Both the position numbers and the translations under genes were made by a program. 64,000 bases of DNA from positions 304,081,450-304,145,449 of the forward strand of contig NC_081408.1 in the NCBI RefSeq assembly GCF_030272615.1. Reading direction: 5' to 3'. Every line of letters starts with the position of its first letter. Position 1 is the stretch's first letter. This document shows positions 11,920 to 24,136 of this stretch, piece after piece. Under the pieces are notes generated by a model. That model was not told the DNA's origin. It searched no databases and worked only from the letters and a program-made list of their open reading frames with translations. Origin of the DNA: Cryptomeria japonica (taxonomy: Eukaryota > Streptophyta > Pinopsida > Cupressales > Cupressaceae).

Positions 11920-14900
11920 TTGTTTTATCATGGAATGTGAGGGGCTTGAACACTGGCCCTAGACAAAAAGTTGTTCGAGAGTTGATCAGGAGCCATGCTC
12001 CTGATATTCTTTTTTTGTAGGAGACAAAACTTTCTGTGGAAAGTATGATGGATCTGGTGCCAAAGATTTGGGGGAGAAGCCAGTGTTAGTGTATTGGTGT
12101 TGTGGGCTCCTCGGGAGGGGTGGCCTATCTTTGGAACCCTCTCGGGATTCACCCTGACTAGTGGATGGCCTCCAGATATTCGTTATCTGGGGCTGTCTCT
12201 AGTCTTGAGACTAGGGAATATATTTTGGTTACTAACATCTATACCCCCACTGATCTTCAGAGTAAGAAAAATTTAAGGGCACATATTTCAGGTATGTGGG
12301 GGTTGGCCCCTTTCCATCCTTAGATTATGGCAGGTGATTTCAATGCCATCCTTGAGTTGAGTGAGAAGAAGGGGGATGTTATGCGGTTAGAACCTTCATC
12401 TCTCCTTTTTTGAGATAATATAGCTTCGTTGCATCTTGTTGACATTAAGCCTGGTAATGGTCTGTTCACCTGGAACAATAGGAGGATAGGGGAGTTTTGG
12501 ATTGTGGAAAGGCTAGATCATTTTCTGGTTTCTAGTTTTTGGATTGGTGGGGAGTGGTCTACTAGCTCAGAGATTCTTGATTGCAAAGGCTCCGATCACT
12601 GGCCCATCAAGTTGGTTTGTTCTTCTGCTTGGGTCATTCACTCTCCTTCTTTCAAATTCCAACTTATGTGGCTTAGAGATCCTGATCTGTAGACTCTTGT
12701 TGCAAATTAGTGGAGACAAGGGAGGCCAACCATCGGCACTGCTATGTACACTTTTGCCAAGCAATTGCAATTTGTGAAGCTTCAGCTTAAAAAGTGGAAT
12801 CATCAGGGTTTCGGAAATATTTTCCATGCTAAGAAAGCTGCTCAAATTGACTTAAATGCAATCACCAGTGACATCAGAGAGCATGGTTTGTCAGAAGCAC
12901 TCCTTAGGGAGGAATACATGGCTATCAAGGCTCTAGAAGAATGGGAACTTAGGGAGGAAATATTTTGGAAATAGAGAACTCGCATTTATTGGTTACAAGA
13001 GGGTGATAAGAACATGGTTTTCTTCTTCCACTCGGTGAAAGCTAGAAGACATGGAAATGTCATTCTGGTTTTGGTTAATGATAGAGGTGAGCAACTTTTA
13101 TCACTTCAAGATATTTCTAAGGAGTCGTTACTTTATTTCCAGGCCCTCTTCAAGGAGGAGGCTCGGGGGGAACCGGTGGAGGAGAATCAAGTTCTTGACT
13201 GCATCACCTCTCTAGTTACTAGGGAGATGAATGAGCAGCTTATGGGTCTCATTTCGTTGGAGGAACTAGAGAGGATTGTTTTTCACAGGAGAAAGGGGAA
13301 GGCCCCTGGTCCAGATGGGTTCTCAGTTGAATTCTTTCAAGAGTTCTAAGATACTATCAAATTGGACTTATGGGAAGTAGTTCAGGAGTCCCAGAGGAAT
13401 AAGTAGATGCTTCAAGTGTTGAATGCAACCTTCATCGCTCTCATCCCCAAGTGTGATGGGGCTGATCAGTTAGGCCAATTCCAACCCATCTCTCTCTGCA
13501 ATGTGATTTACAAGATTATCTCCAAGCTGATAGCGGATAGGTTGAAAAAGTGTCTGGGGGATGTGATCTCTGAGGAGCAGAGTGGGTTTGTGGAAGGGCA
13601 CCAAATCTTCGATGGGGTGGTTATAGCTATGAAGACTATTCACTCTATGGCAAACTCCAAGGAAAAATCTATGTTCATTAAGTTGGATATGGCTAAGGCT
13701 TACAATAGAGTTCATTGGTCCTTCCTTCAGAAGATTCTCAGGGCATTGGATTTAATGATGAATGGATCCAATGGGTAATTAGTTGTGTGACGTCTACATC
13801 TTTCTCAGTGCTAATCAATGGTGACCATATGGAGCTATTTGGTGCATCAAGGGGTCTTCACCAAGGGGACTCCCTATCACCATACCTATTCATTCTTCTA
13901 GCAAAGGGCCTAGGGAGGTTGATTAAACATAATGTGAGTTGGGGATTTATTCACGGATGGAGCTGGGGTAATGACTTGCAACCATAGTCTCACTTGCAGT
14001 TTGTGGATGAAACGGCCCTGATGGGTCTTGCTCAAATCAGAGAGGCCACTAATTTGAGAAAGGTTTTGGATGTTTATCTTGCAACTTTAGGCCAGATGAT
14101 TAATGAGGGTAAATCTTCCATCCTCTTTTTTTTGGGTCCTATTCAAAGAAGGATTGCTCTTATCTTGAGATTCCAAGTTGGCTCTTTGCCCTTGACTTAT
14201 TTGGGTATTCCTATTTCTCCTAGTAACCCTCCTAAGGAATCCTGGCAGGGCATCTTGGATAAATTTCGCACGAAGGTTGATCACTAGACTAATAGATGGT
14301 TATCCTTTGCTGGGAGGATTCAGCTAATTCAATCAGTGGTTCAGGCCCTTTCAACTTTTCGATGTATGCTCCAAGTGGCTCCTAAGTGGTTCTTGAAGGG
14401 ATTGGACTCTCTAGCTAGGCAATTCTAATGGGTGGGTAGTCTCTCCTCCTCCAAATGGAGTCTTGTCAATTGGGAGTTGGTGTGTAGCCCAAAGCAGTTG
14501 GGGGGGCTTGGTTTAAGGTAGTTTATCTTATTTGGGGAGGCTCTGGCGGCTAAATTGTACTGGAGGTGGTGTGTGGAGCAGGATCATGGCTGGGCTAGGA
14601 TTTTTGCCTACAAATATATGCACAGGATCCCAATGGAGGAAATTCCAATATATCCACTAGAGGGTAAAGCTTCAATGATTTGGAGTACTCTTAAGAAAGG
14701 GGCCTCCCTTATTAAGGAAGGTCTCTTTTGGATTTGTAGGAGGGGAGAAGAGGTCCTATTCTGGAATGACTCAAGGGATGGTTACCCCCCCATCCTGGAA
14801 TAGTTTTCCAACCTTGGGAATCTTTGCCAAAGGTTTTTGGAGGTGGGGTGGTCTAGGGTGAGTGATTTCAAGGCCGTGTATAGGTGTGGGCAGCTAGAGA

Positions 14901-16190
14901 TGGAGTAGTGGAAGACCCCTAATGAGTGGCCAGTTACTGGGATGGAGGAAGAGTGTGCAGAGTTGTATGGCATTTTGGCGAATAGAAACTATAGTTCTCT
15001 CAAGGGTAGGGATAGACTTGCTTGGCTCCCAAATCCTAAGGGCATCTTTACTGTTGCCAGTGGATACCAGTTACTGTTGAACCAGAGACTTGAGGGAAGA
15101 AAGGTTCCTTGGTGGAAACAATTGTGGAATAGTCTTTCTTGGCCAAAGTGTAATTGCTTTGCCTGGACTTTGGCCTTGAACAAATGCCTAACCTGGGACA
15201 ATATCCGCAAGCGAGGATTTTTGGGGCCTTCCATTTCTGCCTTGTGTGGTAATGGGGAGGAAGACTCTTCACACCTATTTTTCAGATGCCCCTTCTCTAT
15301 GCTTATATGGCACTATTGGTGGGGGGTGTGGAAGCATCCTTGTGTTCACGTGGATTCACTGGTGGAGTTTTGGAGTAGCTTGGGCAGACCTCCTATCTCC
15401 TCCTCCTTCCTCCAGACTGTCTAGTTCATTGGGCCCATCTTTATTTTTGGCAGTTCTGGCTCGAGAGGAATAGGAGGATCTTTCGTGAGGTCAGACTGAA
15501 GGTTTAGCAAGTGTGGAACAAAATCATAGTTATGATCAAGGAGATGGTAGAAGCCAAATGTGAGGTGCATTTTCCTCTGAATAGAGATGAGGTAGATATT
15601 GCAAGAAGGTTGGGGATGTAAGAATTGTCCCCTGCCTCAGCCTATGTTAGGAGAGGTAGACGTTCTTTGAAGAAGGTTCAAAGGATCGAAAGATGGATTC
15701 CTCCTTGGGATGAGATTATCAAAATTAATACCAATGGCTCCTCTAGGGGTAACCCAGGCCCTGTTGGGATTGGTGGTGTGGGTAGGAAATATATGGGGGA
15801 GGTGGTCTTCTTATTTTCAGTTCATAAAGGGTAGCATTCTAATAATTTTATGGAGGGCTTTGCTATTCTCTATGCCTTGGAGTGTGGCTGGGAGTTGGGT
15901 TACAAAAAGGTTATCTGTGAATCGGACTCACAAGTTGTGGTGAACTTGTTGTCAGAGTAGAAGGTGAGTGGGGTGCATTGGCATTTGGTAGAGATTGGTC
16001 ACCAGATTACTCATATTAGCTCGGCTATGGAGCACGTGTCTTTCATCCATATTCCTCGTGAGTGGAATAGAGTTGCAGATTGTTTGGCCAAGTGGGCCTC
16101 GGAACATGGTAGTGACTAGAAAGTTGAAGGGTGGGATCATCTTTCCCCGGATTATTGTCAAGACCTGCAGAAGATTCTGGCTGAGGATTG
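11916..16190 (+). pseudogene. LINE ORF2: endonuclease, reverse transcriptase, RNase H
   Basis: The ATG at 11916-11918 overlaps the ORF1 stop (ATGA). Residues MIVLSWNVRGL open an APE-type endonuclease that continues with AGDFN and ends near GSDHWPIKL (about 12590). The RT covers about 13260-14290, with GKAPGPDGF, ATFIALIPK, ISLCNVIYKIISK, QSGFVEG, KLDMAKAYN and GLHQGDSLSPYLF; the catalytic FADD box reads FVDE. A C-terminal zinc-knuckle-like region (about 15180-15330: CGNGEEDSSHLFFRC) is followed by RNase H at about 15700-16110 (INTNGSSRGNPGPVG, where the usual Asp is Asn; then CESDSQVV and VADCLAKWASEH). ORF2 nicks the target and copies the LINE RNA. Many in-frame stops make it inactive. Confidence 0.88.
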
Positions 16191-16321
16191 AGATGGGTAT
16201 GATATTGGTTGATCTTGGGATTGGGCTTGTGGTTCTTCTCTAGGGCCTTGGGGCCTTGGGTCTCTTTGTAATTCTTGTGTCTGATTTCCAATAATGTTTT
16301 TACCCCTTTTTTTTAAAAAAA

Positions 16322-16341
16322 ATGTTAAATGCTTATGTTGA
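16322..16341 (+). repeat. Target-site duplication of the LINE, right copy
   Basis: Exact repeat of 10091-10110, directly after the A-tail of the LINE. Confidence 0.95.
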
Positions 16342-19270
16342 GAAAGTATTATGGAAATTAGAAAATATTAATAAAAATCTCTTCTTTTTGCCTTTCCATT
16401 TGACCTTTTCATTTTTAATTGTTGGAAAAGAATTATTTTTGGAAAAGGAGTAAATCTGATTACTTTTTAGTTTTAAAATATTTTAATCTGATTGGAGGAG
16501 AAAACTCTTAACTTAGAAAGTTAGGTTGAATTTATTTTCCCATATCATTCTAGAAATTCACTGGAATGGGAGAGCAGAAAACTTGGAGGAGAAATTTGGA
16601 AAAACATTCTGAGAGAGGAGCTGGAATTTGAATTGGTTTGCAAGGACTAGGATTCTTCCTTCATTTTTCTTGTTAGTTGTTCAAGGTTGGATAATCTCTT
16701 CTTGTTTTAAATTTAAATTTGAAAATTTTAGTTTTCTTCCCATGTGTTGAAATTATGCAAATCTTCCTATAGAATCTTGTGGAATGATTGGAATGGAAGA
16801 AAGAGTGTTTATTGTTGTTGGTTTTGTGAAATTTGTTCAAGGTTGGAAGAAATGGTTGTTTTCTCTATTTGTTGTTTGTTATTTGTTCTGAAAATCAACT
16901 TCTTGAAATACCTATTTTATTTGGAAAGAATGAACTAGATTTAGTTTATTGTGTGCTTCCAATTATCTTCTTGCCCAAGATTTGGGGTTCTTGTGTGATT
17001 TTAGTTCACCATTTACCTTTCTGGAAAATACCCTTTGGAATTTTGGATCTTGGCACTGTGTGTGTACACGTGAAAAGATCTGGGAATGAATCATTTTCAT
17101 GTTTAAATGGTTTTGTGGCATATTGATTTTTGATTGATTTGGAAGCATGTTTTTCTCTTATCGTAGACATTACCTTACCCCGTGGCCACCTAGTTCCACC
17201 ACGTAGGTCAGTAGTGTCTGTTACCTGCAGGTAGCATTACTACTGGTCGGAAACACCACTACCAGTTGGTAGCAGTGCTACCGGTCGATAGCAGTGCTAT
17301 CGGTCAGTAGCGACTACTACCGGCGGTAGCAGTTCTACCGATGGATAGTACCGCTACCTATCGGTAGCGGCTACTACCAATTTGTAGCGGCAATACCAGT
17401 CGGTAGGCCCATTAGCAACGATAGTCGTACTACCGGCAGGTAGTGTCTGTTGCCCTGACAACAACACTACTATAGGTTGGCCTTGGCAACCGCTTGACTT
17501 TGTACTCTTACCGGTACAAACCGGTATGTGTTATGAACTTAAATTTTATAAAATACAATATATTTTGTGAATTAGTTTTTAGTGTTAAATATAAATGGTG
17601 ATTTTCAAGTGATTTTTATTATGTGGTTTAATGAATTGATCTATGGAAATCAAGGCATGAATTACTAATTCAAATTGTTTAATTTGGATATATTTTGAAA
17701 ATGGATTAAAATTCCTATAAGGAATTCATGTTTTATTTGCTTCAGTATTTAATGTGAATTTTATCCTTGATGGAATATTGATTTGGAAATTGAATAGATG
17801 TGAATGTTGTAAAGGAGTATTTTATTTAATTTTTAATCAATGAATTTGCAAGTGCTTATGATGTTGATTTTCTCAAAGATTGTCTGAGTGCGGACTTAGT
17901 GAAATTAGCTTTCCATTGCAAAGAGTTGTATTGTGTTATTTCTGGTCTGTGGTTCAGTCGTTCTCTGGTGGCGTATTTGGTACTTTGACCAAGTGATATA
18001 CGATGACTTCATTGTCTTAACCATGTAGTGACTTTGCCTTATGGATAAACAAGAGTCAGTATGTCCTTGTTTTGACCACTTGTATTTGGATAGTGGTGTT
18101 ATAGCTGTCTACTTTGCCATAGGGTCCTCATGGAGTGACCATGTTTGTTTAGTGTCCTTTGAGAGAGTGGCTTTCGAATGGGGATTGCGCTCAAAGTGGT
18201 TGGCAGGATGACCCTTCGAATGTAAGATAATAAGTGATAATCTAATAAATTGATTAGGTGCGTAGTTCTCAAACATTAATAAAGATATTGTACCTCACAC
18301 ATAAGTGAGTGCTTGTAGTGAGGCTCATAATTTAGTGAGAAGGCTTGGAATGGCAAACTGACCACCTTGTCTTCACAAAAAGTTGGTAGGGTTTGTATGC
18401 GATAGTTGGAACTGAAGGTTTTGGAGAGGTTACCAGGATAGTGAGCCGGGACCTATGGAGGTTGTACCATGGTATCCATCTTAAGCTATATGATGACACT
18501 CTCTCTTTAGGTACACTAGTGTTTTGTGATGTTGATTCACTTGTGTATTGTGATGTTGAGTCACCTAGATTATTGTTGAGTCATTTGTGTTGTCATGGAG
18601 TCGTATTGTTTTGTCGACCATGTCATGCTTTTTCTTGCTTGATGGTTCTCAGCTATCTCCTAGCATGGTGGGGTAATTCCATTTTGGGAATTACATGGTT
18701 GGGTGGTAGTGCCACTTCCCATCAAATGTTCTTGTTTGTATCTTCATGCGAGGATTGGCTTCACAGGTGTTCCTTTGGTTCATGACTCATGCATATCTCA
18801 TGTTGGAGTTTATTATTCTTTGGAGACCTATGTGGTCATTGTATCATGATCTTATCTAACCTTGTTATTGGTTAAGTGGAACTTTATATGTATATTGAGA
18901 GCCATGTATTGAAAGAGCAATGTAATTCTATGTTGGGATGTTATTGGTCAGTTTCCTTTATGTTATGTGTACATGTTTATTGAAGAGGAATTGTATTGTA
19001 TCCTTTCAATCTTTCAATGGTGTATCTATTATTGCTTATGACTTCTTATGTTCATTGTGTTAATGATGGATTATTGGTTTAATCATAATTGTGGAATTTA
19101 TCTTTTGGTTAATTCCTTGTTGGTAACCCTTATGGAATTATGGTGTAAGTCTTTTGCTTGTGTTATTGTGCTTTGTGGTGATTAATGCACTTGATATGTT
19201 TATACTTTAAAAAAAAATTGTTTCACCCTTGTTGTGGGTTTTCCTTCGGGGTTCCTGGTGGGGCTTTACA
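16342..19270 (+). repeat. 5' LTR of B, second part
   Basis: Resumes with GAAAGTATTATGG and aligns with about 25006-27917, ending GGGGCTTTACA directly before the primer site. Open frames at 16744-17126 and 18393-18785 recur in the 3' LTR and are non-coding. Confidence 0.9.
17160..17470 (+). repeat. Palindrome-rich (about 20 bp) repeats inside the B LTR
   Basis: A GC-richer stretch repeats variants of GGTAGCAGTGCTACC separated by CGGTC/CAGTT words with a spacing near 20 bp. Each core is close to its own reverse complement. A diverged copy lies at the same LTR position at 25855-26130. Confidence 0.85.
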
Positions 19271-19272
19271 TT

Positions 19273-19284
19273 TGGTATCAGAAC
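19273..19284 (+). other. Primer-binding site of B (tRNA-Met type)
   Basis: TGGTATCAGAAC begins two bases after the LTR end TTTACA. It is one base from the usual TGGTATCAGAGC and marks the start of the interior. Confidence 0.9.
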
Positions 19285-19421
19285 CCATGTTTCAACACTG
19301 GGTACTCTAGGTTTGTAGTGAGCCCATTCACCTTGCCCTTTTGTGTAGGTCTTATGGTGTGACTTCCTTGCTTCTTTCCTCGCCTTGATCTAAACTTTTC
19401 TCTCTTGTGTAGTGTTAGGTC

Positions 19422-20690
19422 ATGCCTAGGAAAGCCAAGGGTGGTAGTTGTGCTGGTGGCCGCACTAGAGGTAGAGGAGGAGGATGGGGTCGAGGTTCCA
19501 ACCATCATAGTCCTTCACCACCAACTACTCATGCAAGTGTGGATTGGGATCAATCAGTTCATCAGGAGGGAACATATTCAGGAGAGAAGGTTCTGGAAAG
19601 GGAAGAGTCGTGATGGATGTTTTAGGAGGTGCTAGCTAGACTAGGCCCCAAACCTGAGGTGGATCAGCCCATCCATGCTCAGGTAGAGGAGTCGCTTCAG
19701 CAGATTCTGGAGAGAGAGAGAGAGATATATATATATATCTCCTATAAGGAGAGAGGTCCCAGTAGACTAGGATCCAGCTAATATGGGGCACATGAGGGAC
19801 TTGATGAGGTCCAATCCTCCTTTCTTTGACGGTAAAGGTACCGATCTCAAGGCAGAGAACTAGCTTATTAGTTTAGATTGTTGTTTTTCCATGTATCCAT
19901 ATGGTAGCAACACTAAGGTGAGATGTGCGATCATGCATCTCAAGAGCTTCGCATCTATCTGGTGGAGGTTAGAGGAGGAGAGGATCGGTGCTAAGATTAA
20001 CACCACATCTTGGGAGATCTTTCTAGATAGATTTAGGGAATGATTTCTCTCACCCCAGTGGAGGCAGTCGTGAGCAGACAAGTTCTATGCTCTACACCAG
20101 TTTGGGTTGTTAGTTGATCAGTTTGAGCAGAGGTTCTATGAGCTCAAACAGTATGCCGAGATCAGCAATGATGAGGCATTGCTTGTTGAGTACTTCTTGA
20201 GGGGTCTTAATGACTGCATCAGTGGAGGAGTGAGATTTTTTTAGCCTGCTTCAGTAGAGGTAGTCGTGGTGAAAGCCAGGATGGTTGAGAAGAACCTTAG
20301 TTGTGCTCCTAGTGGACAGTCTGGAGTTCAGATCGAGAGTGATCCTTTCAGTGGATCTAGAGGGAGAGGGAATCAGTCCCAGACTGTTGCACCTCTTAGG
20401 GGTCCTCAAGCACTCGCTAAGGGTGGTCAGCAGCAATAGTAGCTGCTAAGAATGAAGTAGTCTCAAGGCTAGCAAGGTGGAAACTCTCAGTTTCAAAAGA
20501 ACAGGAAATGGCAAAGGGGTAGGCAAACTTTTCTAGGGTAGTCCTCTCAGGGTGCATCTCAAGCTCCTAGTGGGGAGAGCTTTCAACAATCCAGTGGGCC
20601 GTCTGGGAGTAGAGGACCTGGTAGAGGAGCTTGCTTCTCTTATGGTCAGTTTGGCCACAAGGCCACTCATTGCCCTCAGTGTTCACACTA
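19422..20690 (+). pseudogene. Gag of B, Ty3/gypsy type, degraded
   Basis: The likely start is the ATG at 19422 (MPRKAKGGS). An RG-rich N-terminus is followed by a capsid-like region (about 19780-20250) with words FFDGKGTDLKAEN, FASIWW, WEIFLDRF, FYALHQFG and EYFLRGL, typical of the retrotransposon gag domain. A Ser/Gly/Gln-rich linker leads to one zinc knuckle near 20630-20680 (CFSYGQFGHKATHC) in which the second Cys is Tyr. Stops are frequent and mostly TAG. Gag would form the particle around the element RNA. It is followed directly by protease, though the frame shifts by one before 20692. Confidence 0.8.
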
Positions 20691-20691
20691 G

Positions 20692-21435
20692 ATGCGTAGT
20701 CATAGGCCAGTCGCATCAAAGTTGACAGTGGGGGATGTAGGTAGATCCCATAGAGTATTTGCAGCGGTGGATGACCACCAGGCTGAGCACCAGAATAACA
20801 TGATTGAGACCACAGGTGTGTTGTGTGGTATTCCTATCTCTGTACTTTTTGATTCTGGTGCTTCAAATTCTTTTATTTCTTCATCCATTGTGGAGCAGTG
20901 TGGGCTCATGTCTACTAAGTAGGTGGATAGGTGGCAAATAGAGTTGGCTATCGGTGTGTGTGTGTTTGTAGATGCCTTCATTCCTAGTTGTGAGTTGGAC
21001 CTAGGACCCTTTGTTACTTTAGTTGACCTTCGAGTCATTCCTTTGGGGTCCTACAGAGTTGTGTTGGGGATGGATTGGTTATCATCTCATAGCGCTCATG
21101 TAGAATGTCATCTGAAGATAGTAGAGTGTTTAGATGACCATGGCAGGAAAGTGGGAATTGTTGGAGTTCAGCGATCAATATCCTTACATATGATTTCCAC
21201 TATGCATCTTAGGTGGTGCATGCGTCAAGGGTGTCAGCTTTTTACAGTTTCTCTTGAGGATGTGGATGAGGAAGAGAGAGTCAAGAAATCGTTCTTGATG
21301 GTGACCCTATTTTTTGAGAGTATGCTGATGTGTTTCCTTTGGATATTCTCGGTATCCCTCCAAATCAAGACATATACTTTTGCATTGACTTGGTTCTTGG
21401 TGCGGAATCTATTTCGAGAGGACCATATCAGATGA
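20692..21435 (+). pseudogene. Aspartic protease region of B
   Basis: Open segments 20692-20922 and 20923-21435 contain the retropepsin active-site pattern LFDSGASNSFIS and, about 85 residues on, VVLGMDWLSSHSAHVEC, the usual second landmark of Ty3/gypsy protease. The frame is offset by one from gag and from the RT downstream, so a frameshift lies on either side. Protease would process the Gag-Pol polyprotein. Confidence 0.85.
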
Positions 21436-22640
21436 CTACTCAGGAGTTGAGTGAGTTGAAGTTGTAGGTAGAGGAATTGTTGGCCAAGTGGTTCATTTGT
21501 CCTAGTGTTTCTCCTTAGGGTGCGTCAGTTATCTTCATGAAGAAGAAGGATGGTTCTCTTCAGTTATGCATTGATTACCGACAGTTGAATAAGGTAACCA
21601 TCCAGAATCAATATCCATTGCCTCAAATTGATGATCCTTTTGATCAGGTGAAGGGAGCCAAGGTGTTCTCTAATATTGATTTGAAATCTAGGTATCATCA
21701 ATTGTGCATTCATGATGTAGACATTCATAGGACAATGTTTCGTACTCATTATGGTCACTCTAAGTTTACAGTGGTGCCATTTGGGTTGATGAACGCACCT
21801 TCAGTTTTCATGAGTCTTATGAATGGGGTTTTTCACACCTACCTTGACCATTTTGTCCTTGTGTTCTTGGATGACATGTTGATTTATTCTAGATCTATGG
21901 AAGAGCATAAGAGTCACTTGCATCGGGTTTTGCAGTGCTTGAGGGAGAATTAACTTTTTGCGAATTTGACAAAGTGTGATTTCTACCAGTCAGAGGCGAG
22001 CTATCTTGGTCATATAGTTTTAGAAGAAGGCATATCCGTGGATCCTTCTAAGATCCAATCCATTGTTGATTGGCCACTGCTAACCAATGTTTCTAAGGTT
22101 TGAAGTTTCATGGCTTTGGCTGGTTATTACCATCGCTTTGTTCAGAGCTTTTCTCAGATAGGCCATCCGATTACTTCTCTTCAGAGGAAAGGGAAGAAAT
22201 TTGTTTGGTCAAAGCAGTGTGAATTGGATTTTAGTACCTTGAAGGAACTCCTTGTTAGTGCTCCGATTTTGGCAGTTCCTGATCCATCCAGAGATTCCAT
22301 GGTATGCACAGATGCCTCCTTAGAAGGTATAGATGTGGTGCCTATGCAAGATGGATGTGTGGTTGCCTTTGAGTTTCACAAACTCAAGGATCACGAGTTG
22401 AAATATCCAGTTCATGACTTGGAGTTGGTAGCTTTAGTGCATACATTGGTTAGATGGAGACATTTCCTATTGGGGTGTTGGTTTGAGCTGCATAGTGATC
22501 ACCATAGTTTGCAGTAGATTTTTACGCAGCCAAACTTGAATGCTCAATAGCGAAGATGGATGGAATTCCTTTGCGAGTATGAATTTTAGGTTCATTATAT
22601 TCAGGGGAAAGAGAATGTAGTGGCAGATTCTTTGAGCTAC
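21436..22640 (+). pseudogene. Reverse transcriptase and RNase H of B
   Basis: The RT core lies in 21537-21953: [56 protein letters not shown] and the catalytic box [10 protein letters not shown], still with both Asp. After a stop the thumb region follows, then the connection (22110 onward: ALAGYYHRFVQSFS). RNase H is at about 22280-22520 (VCTDASLEG, HELKYPVHDLELVALV, LHSDHHSLQ). The motif set is that of plant Ty3/gypsy elements. Scattered TAG/TGA codons inactivate it. The frame agrees with the integrase downstream. Confidence 0.92.
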
Positions 22641-22689
22641 AGGTGGCATGAGCTTGTAGCTTTGTCCCTTGGTGTGGACTTGAGTGAGA

Positions 22690-24110
22690 GAATTATTGGA
22701 ATTCTTCCTCATAACCCTTGGTATCAGGGTGTTAGAGTTGTAGCGGAGTCTGGAAGATCATTGGAGTGTAGATATTTTGGATATACTCTTGATTCAAATG
22801 GCCTTCTTTGACATCTTGGATGGATCTATGTACCTCCTTTGGAGGGTCTTCGTGTTTTGATCATGACTAAGGCCCATCATGCCCCTTATTCGGCACACCC
22901 TAGTGTCAATAAGATGCACACAGATCTTAGACAGTTATATCAATGGGCTGGTATGAAACATGACATTTCTAATTTTGTATCGAAGTGCTTGGAATTCCAG
23001 TGATTGAAGGTAGAGCATCAGCACCCTGCAAGGCTTTTACAGCCAAATTTGATACCAAATTGGAAATGGGATTTCATTGTGGGTTTGCCTATTTCTTCAC
23101 GTTGCCATGATTCCATCATGGTCATTGTTGATAGATTGACCAAAGTTTCTCATTTTATTCCTATTCGATCTTCTTATATAGCAGCAGTGGTGGCACGAGA
23201 CTTCTTGGAAGAGGTGGTGAGGTTGCATGGGATCCCAAGGTAGATCATTTCTGATAGAGACCCTGTCTTTACCTCAGCCTTGTGGACCTCACTTCAACAT
23301 GCTCTGGGAACCCAGTTGAACTTCAGTGCAGCTTATCACCCAGAGACCGATGGTCAGACTGAGCATGTGAATTAGGTTTTGGAGGACATGCTTCGCATGT
23401 ATGTTATGGATCAGCAGTCACGTTGGGAGGAATATCTTTACCTTGTGGAGTTTTCTTATAACAAAAAATATCATAGCTCTATAGGCATGTCTCCCTTCCA
23501 AGAATTGTATGGTCATCCTTTTTGTATTCCTTTGAGTTGGGATCAGTTAGAGGATAGGGTGTGTTTAGGCTTGGATTTGCTTCATGAGATGGAGAAACAA
23601 GTTGAGAAGATTCATGGTCATTTGGTTGTTGCTCAGGATAGGCAGAAGAAGTATGTCGATGCTCATAGAAGGGATTGTCAGTTTTTAGTTGGTGATCATG
23701 CGTTCTTGAGAGTGCATCCGCGAAAGAGTCTGATCCATTATGGAAAGGGTTCCAAATTGGCACCTCCTTTTGCAGGCCCTTTTGAGATCCTTGAGAGGAT
23801 AGGACCTGTTGCCTACCATCCTACCTTGCAGCCGAGTCTATCCCGCATCCACGATGTCTTTCATCTTTCTGTTCTTCAACCTTATCACCCTAATGTGACT
23901 CATGTTCTTAATTAGAATGCTTTGTAGGTCGAGGACAAGTAGCTTTCTATGGAGCCCGTGTGCATTCTTTAGCAATGGGGTTTGACCCTCAAGGGTCGTA
24001 CCATCGACTAGGTAAGGGTCCTATGGGACCCAAGTCATGAGACCTTAGCGACAGGGGAAGATGTAGCGAAGATGAGAGAGGTTTATTTTTATCTGTTTTA
24101 GGCTTCTAGG
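22690..24110 (+). pseudogene. Integrase of B with C-terminal domain
   Basis: A degraded zinc-binding part spans about 22860-23000 (readable HHAPYSAHPSVNKM...). The catalytic core is in 23004-23390, with [30 protein letters not shown] and the [11 protein letters not shown] box. The C-terminal part (23379-23915) reads MSPFQELYG, FLRVHPRKSL, LAPPFAGPFEILERIG and HDVFHLSVLQPYHP. A short tail continues to about 24110. I see no chromodomain of the kind found in element D. Stops at about 23242 and 23374 break the core. Confidence 0.88.
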
Positions 24111-24121
24111 AGTAAGCCTAG

Positions 24122-24136
24122 GTTTGGGGGGGAGGA
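24122..24136 (+). other. Polypurine tract of B
   Basis: A G-rich run (GTTTGGGGGGGAGGA) abuts the first base of the 3' LTR. It would prime plus-strand DNA synthesis. Confidence 0.85.

Larger units (their letters stand above)
10111..16321 (+). mobile_element. L1-type LINE (about 6.2 kb), near full length
   Basis: A GC-richer insertion lies inside the 5' LTR of B. It has a leader of about 340 bp, ORF1 (DUF4283-like plus zinc knuckle), ORF2 (endonuclease, reverse transcriptase, RNase H) and a T-run followed by a short A-tail. The 20-bp target duplication confirms retroposition by target-primed reverse transcription. The plus strand is the sense strand. Numerous stops, plus altered catalytic motifs in RT and RNase H, show it is inactive. 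Among plant non-LTR elements, the L1 clade with a ribonuclease H after RT fits best. Confidence 0.92.

Noticed and set aside
16744-17126. Small ORFs in the B LTR (also at 25407-25601, 18393-18785)
   Set aside because: The same frames recur in the second LTR with stops and changes; they have no domain and are LTR sequence.
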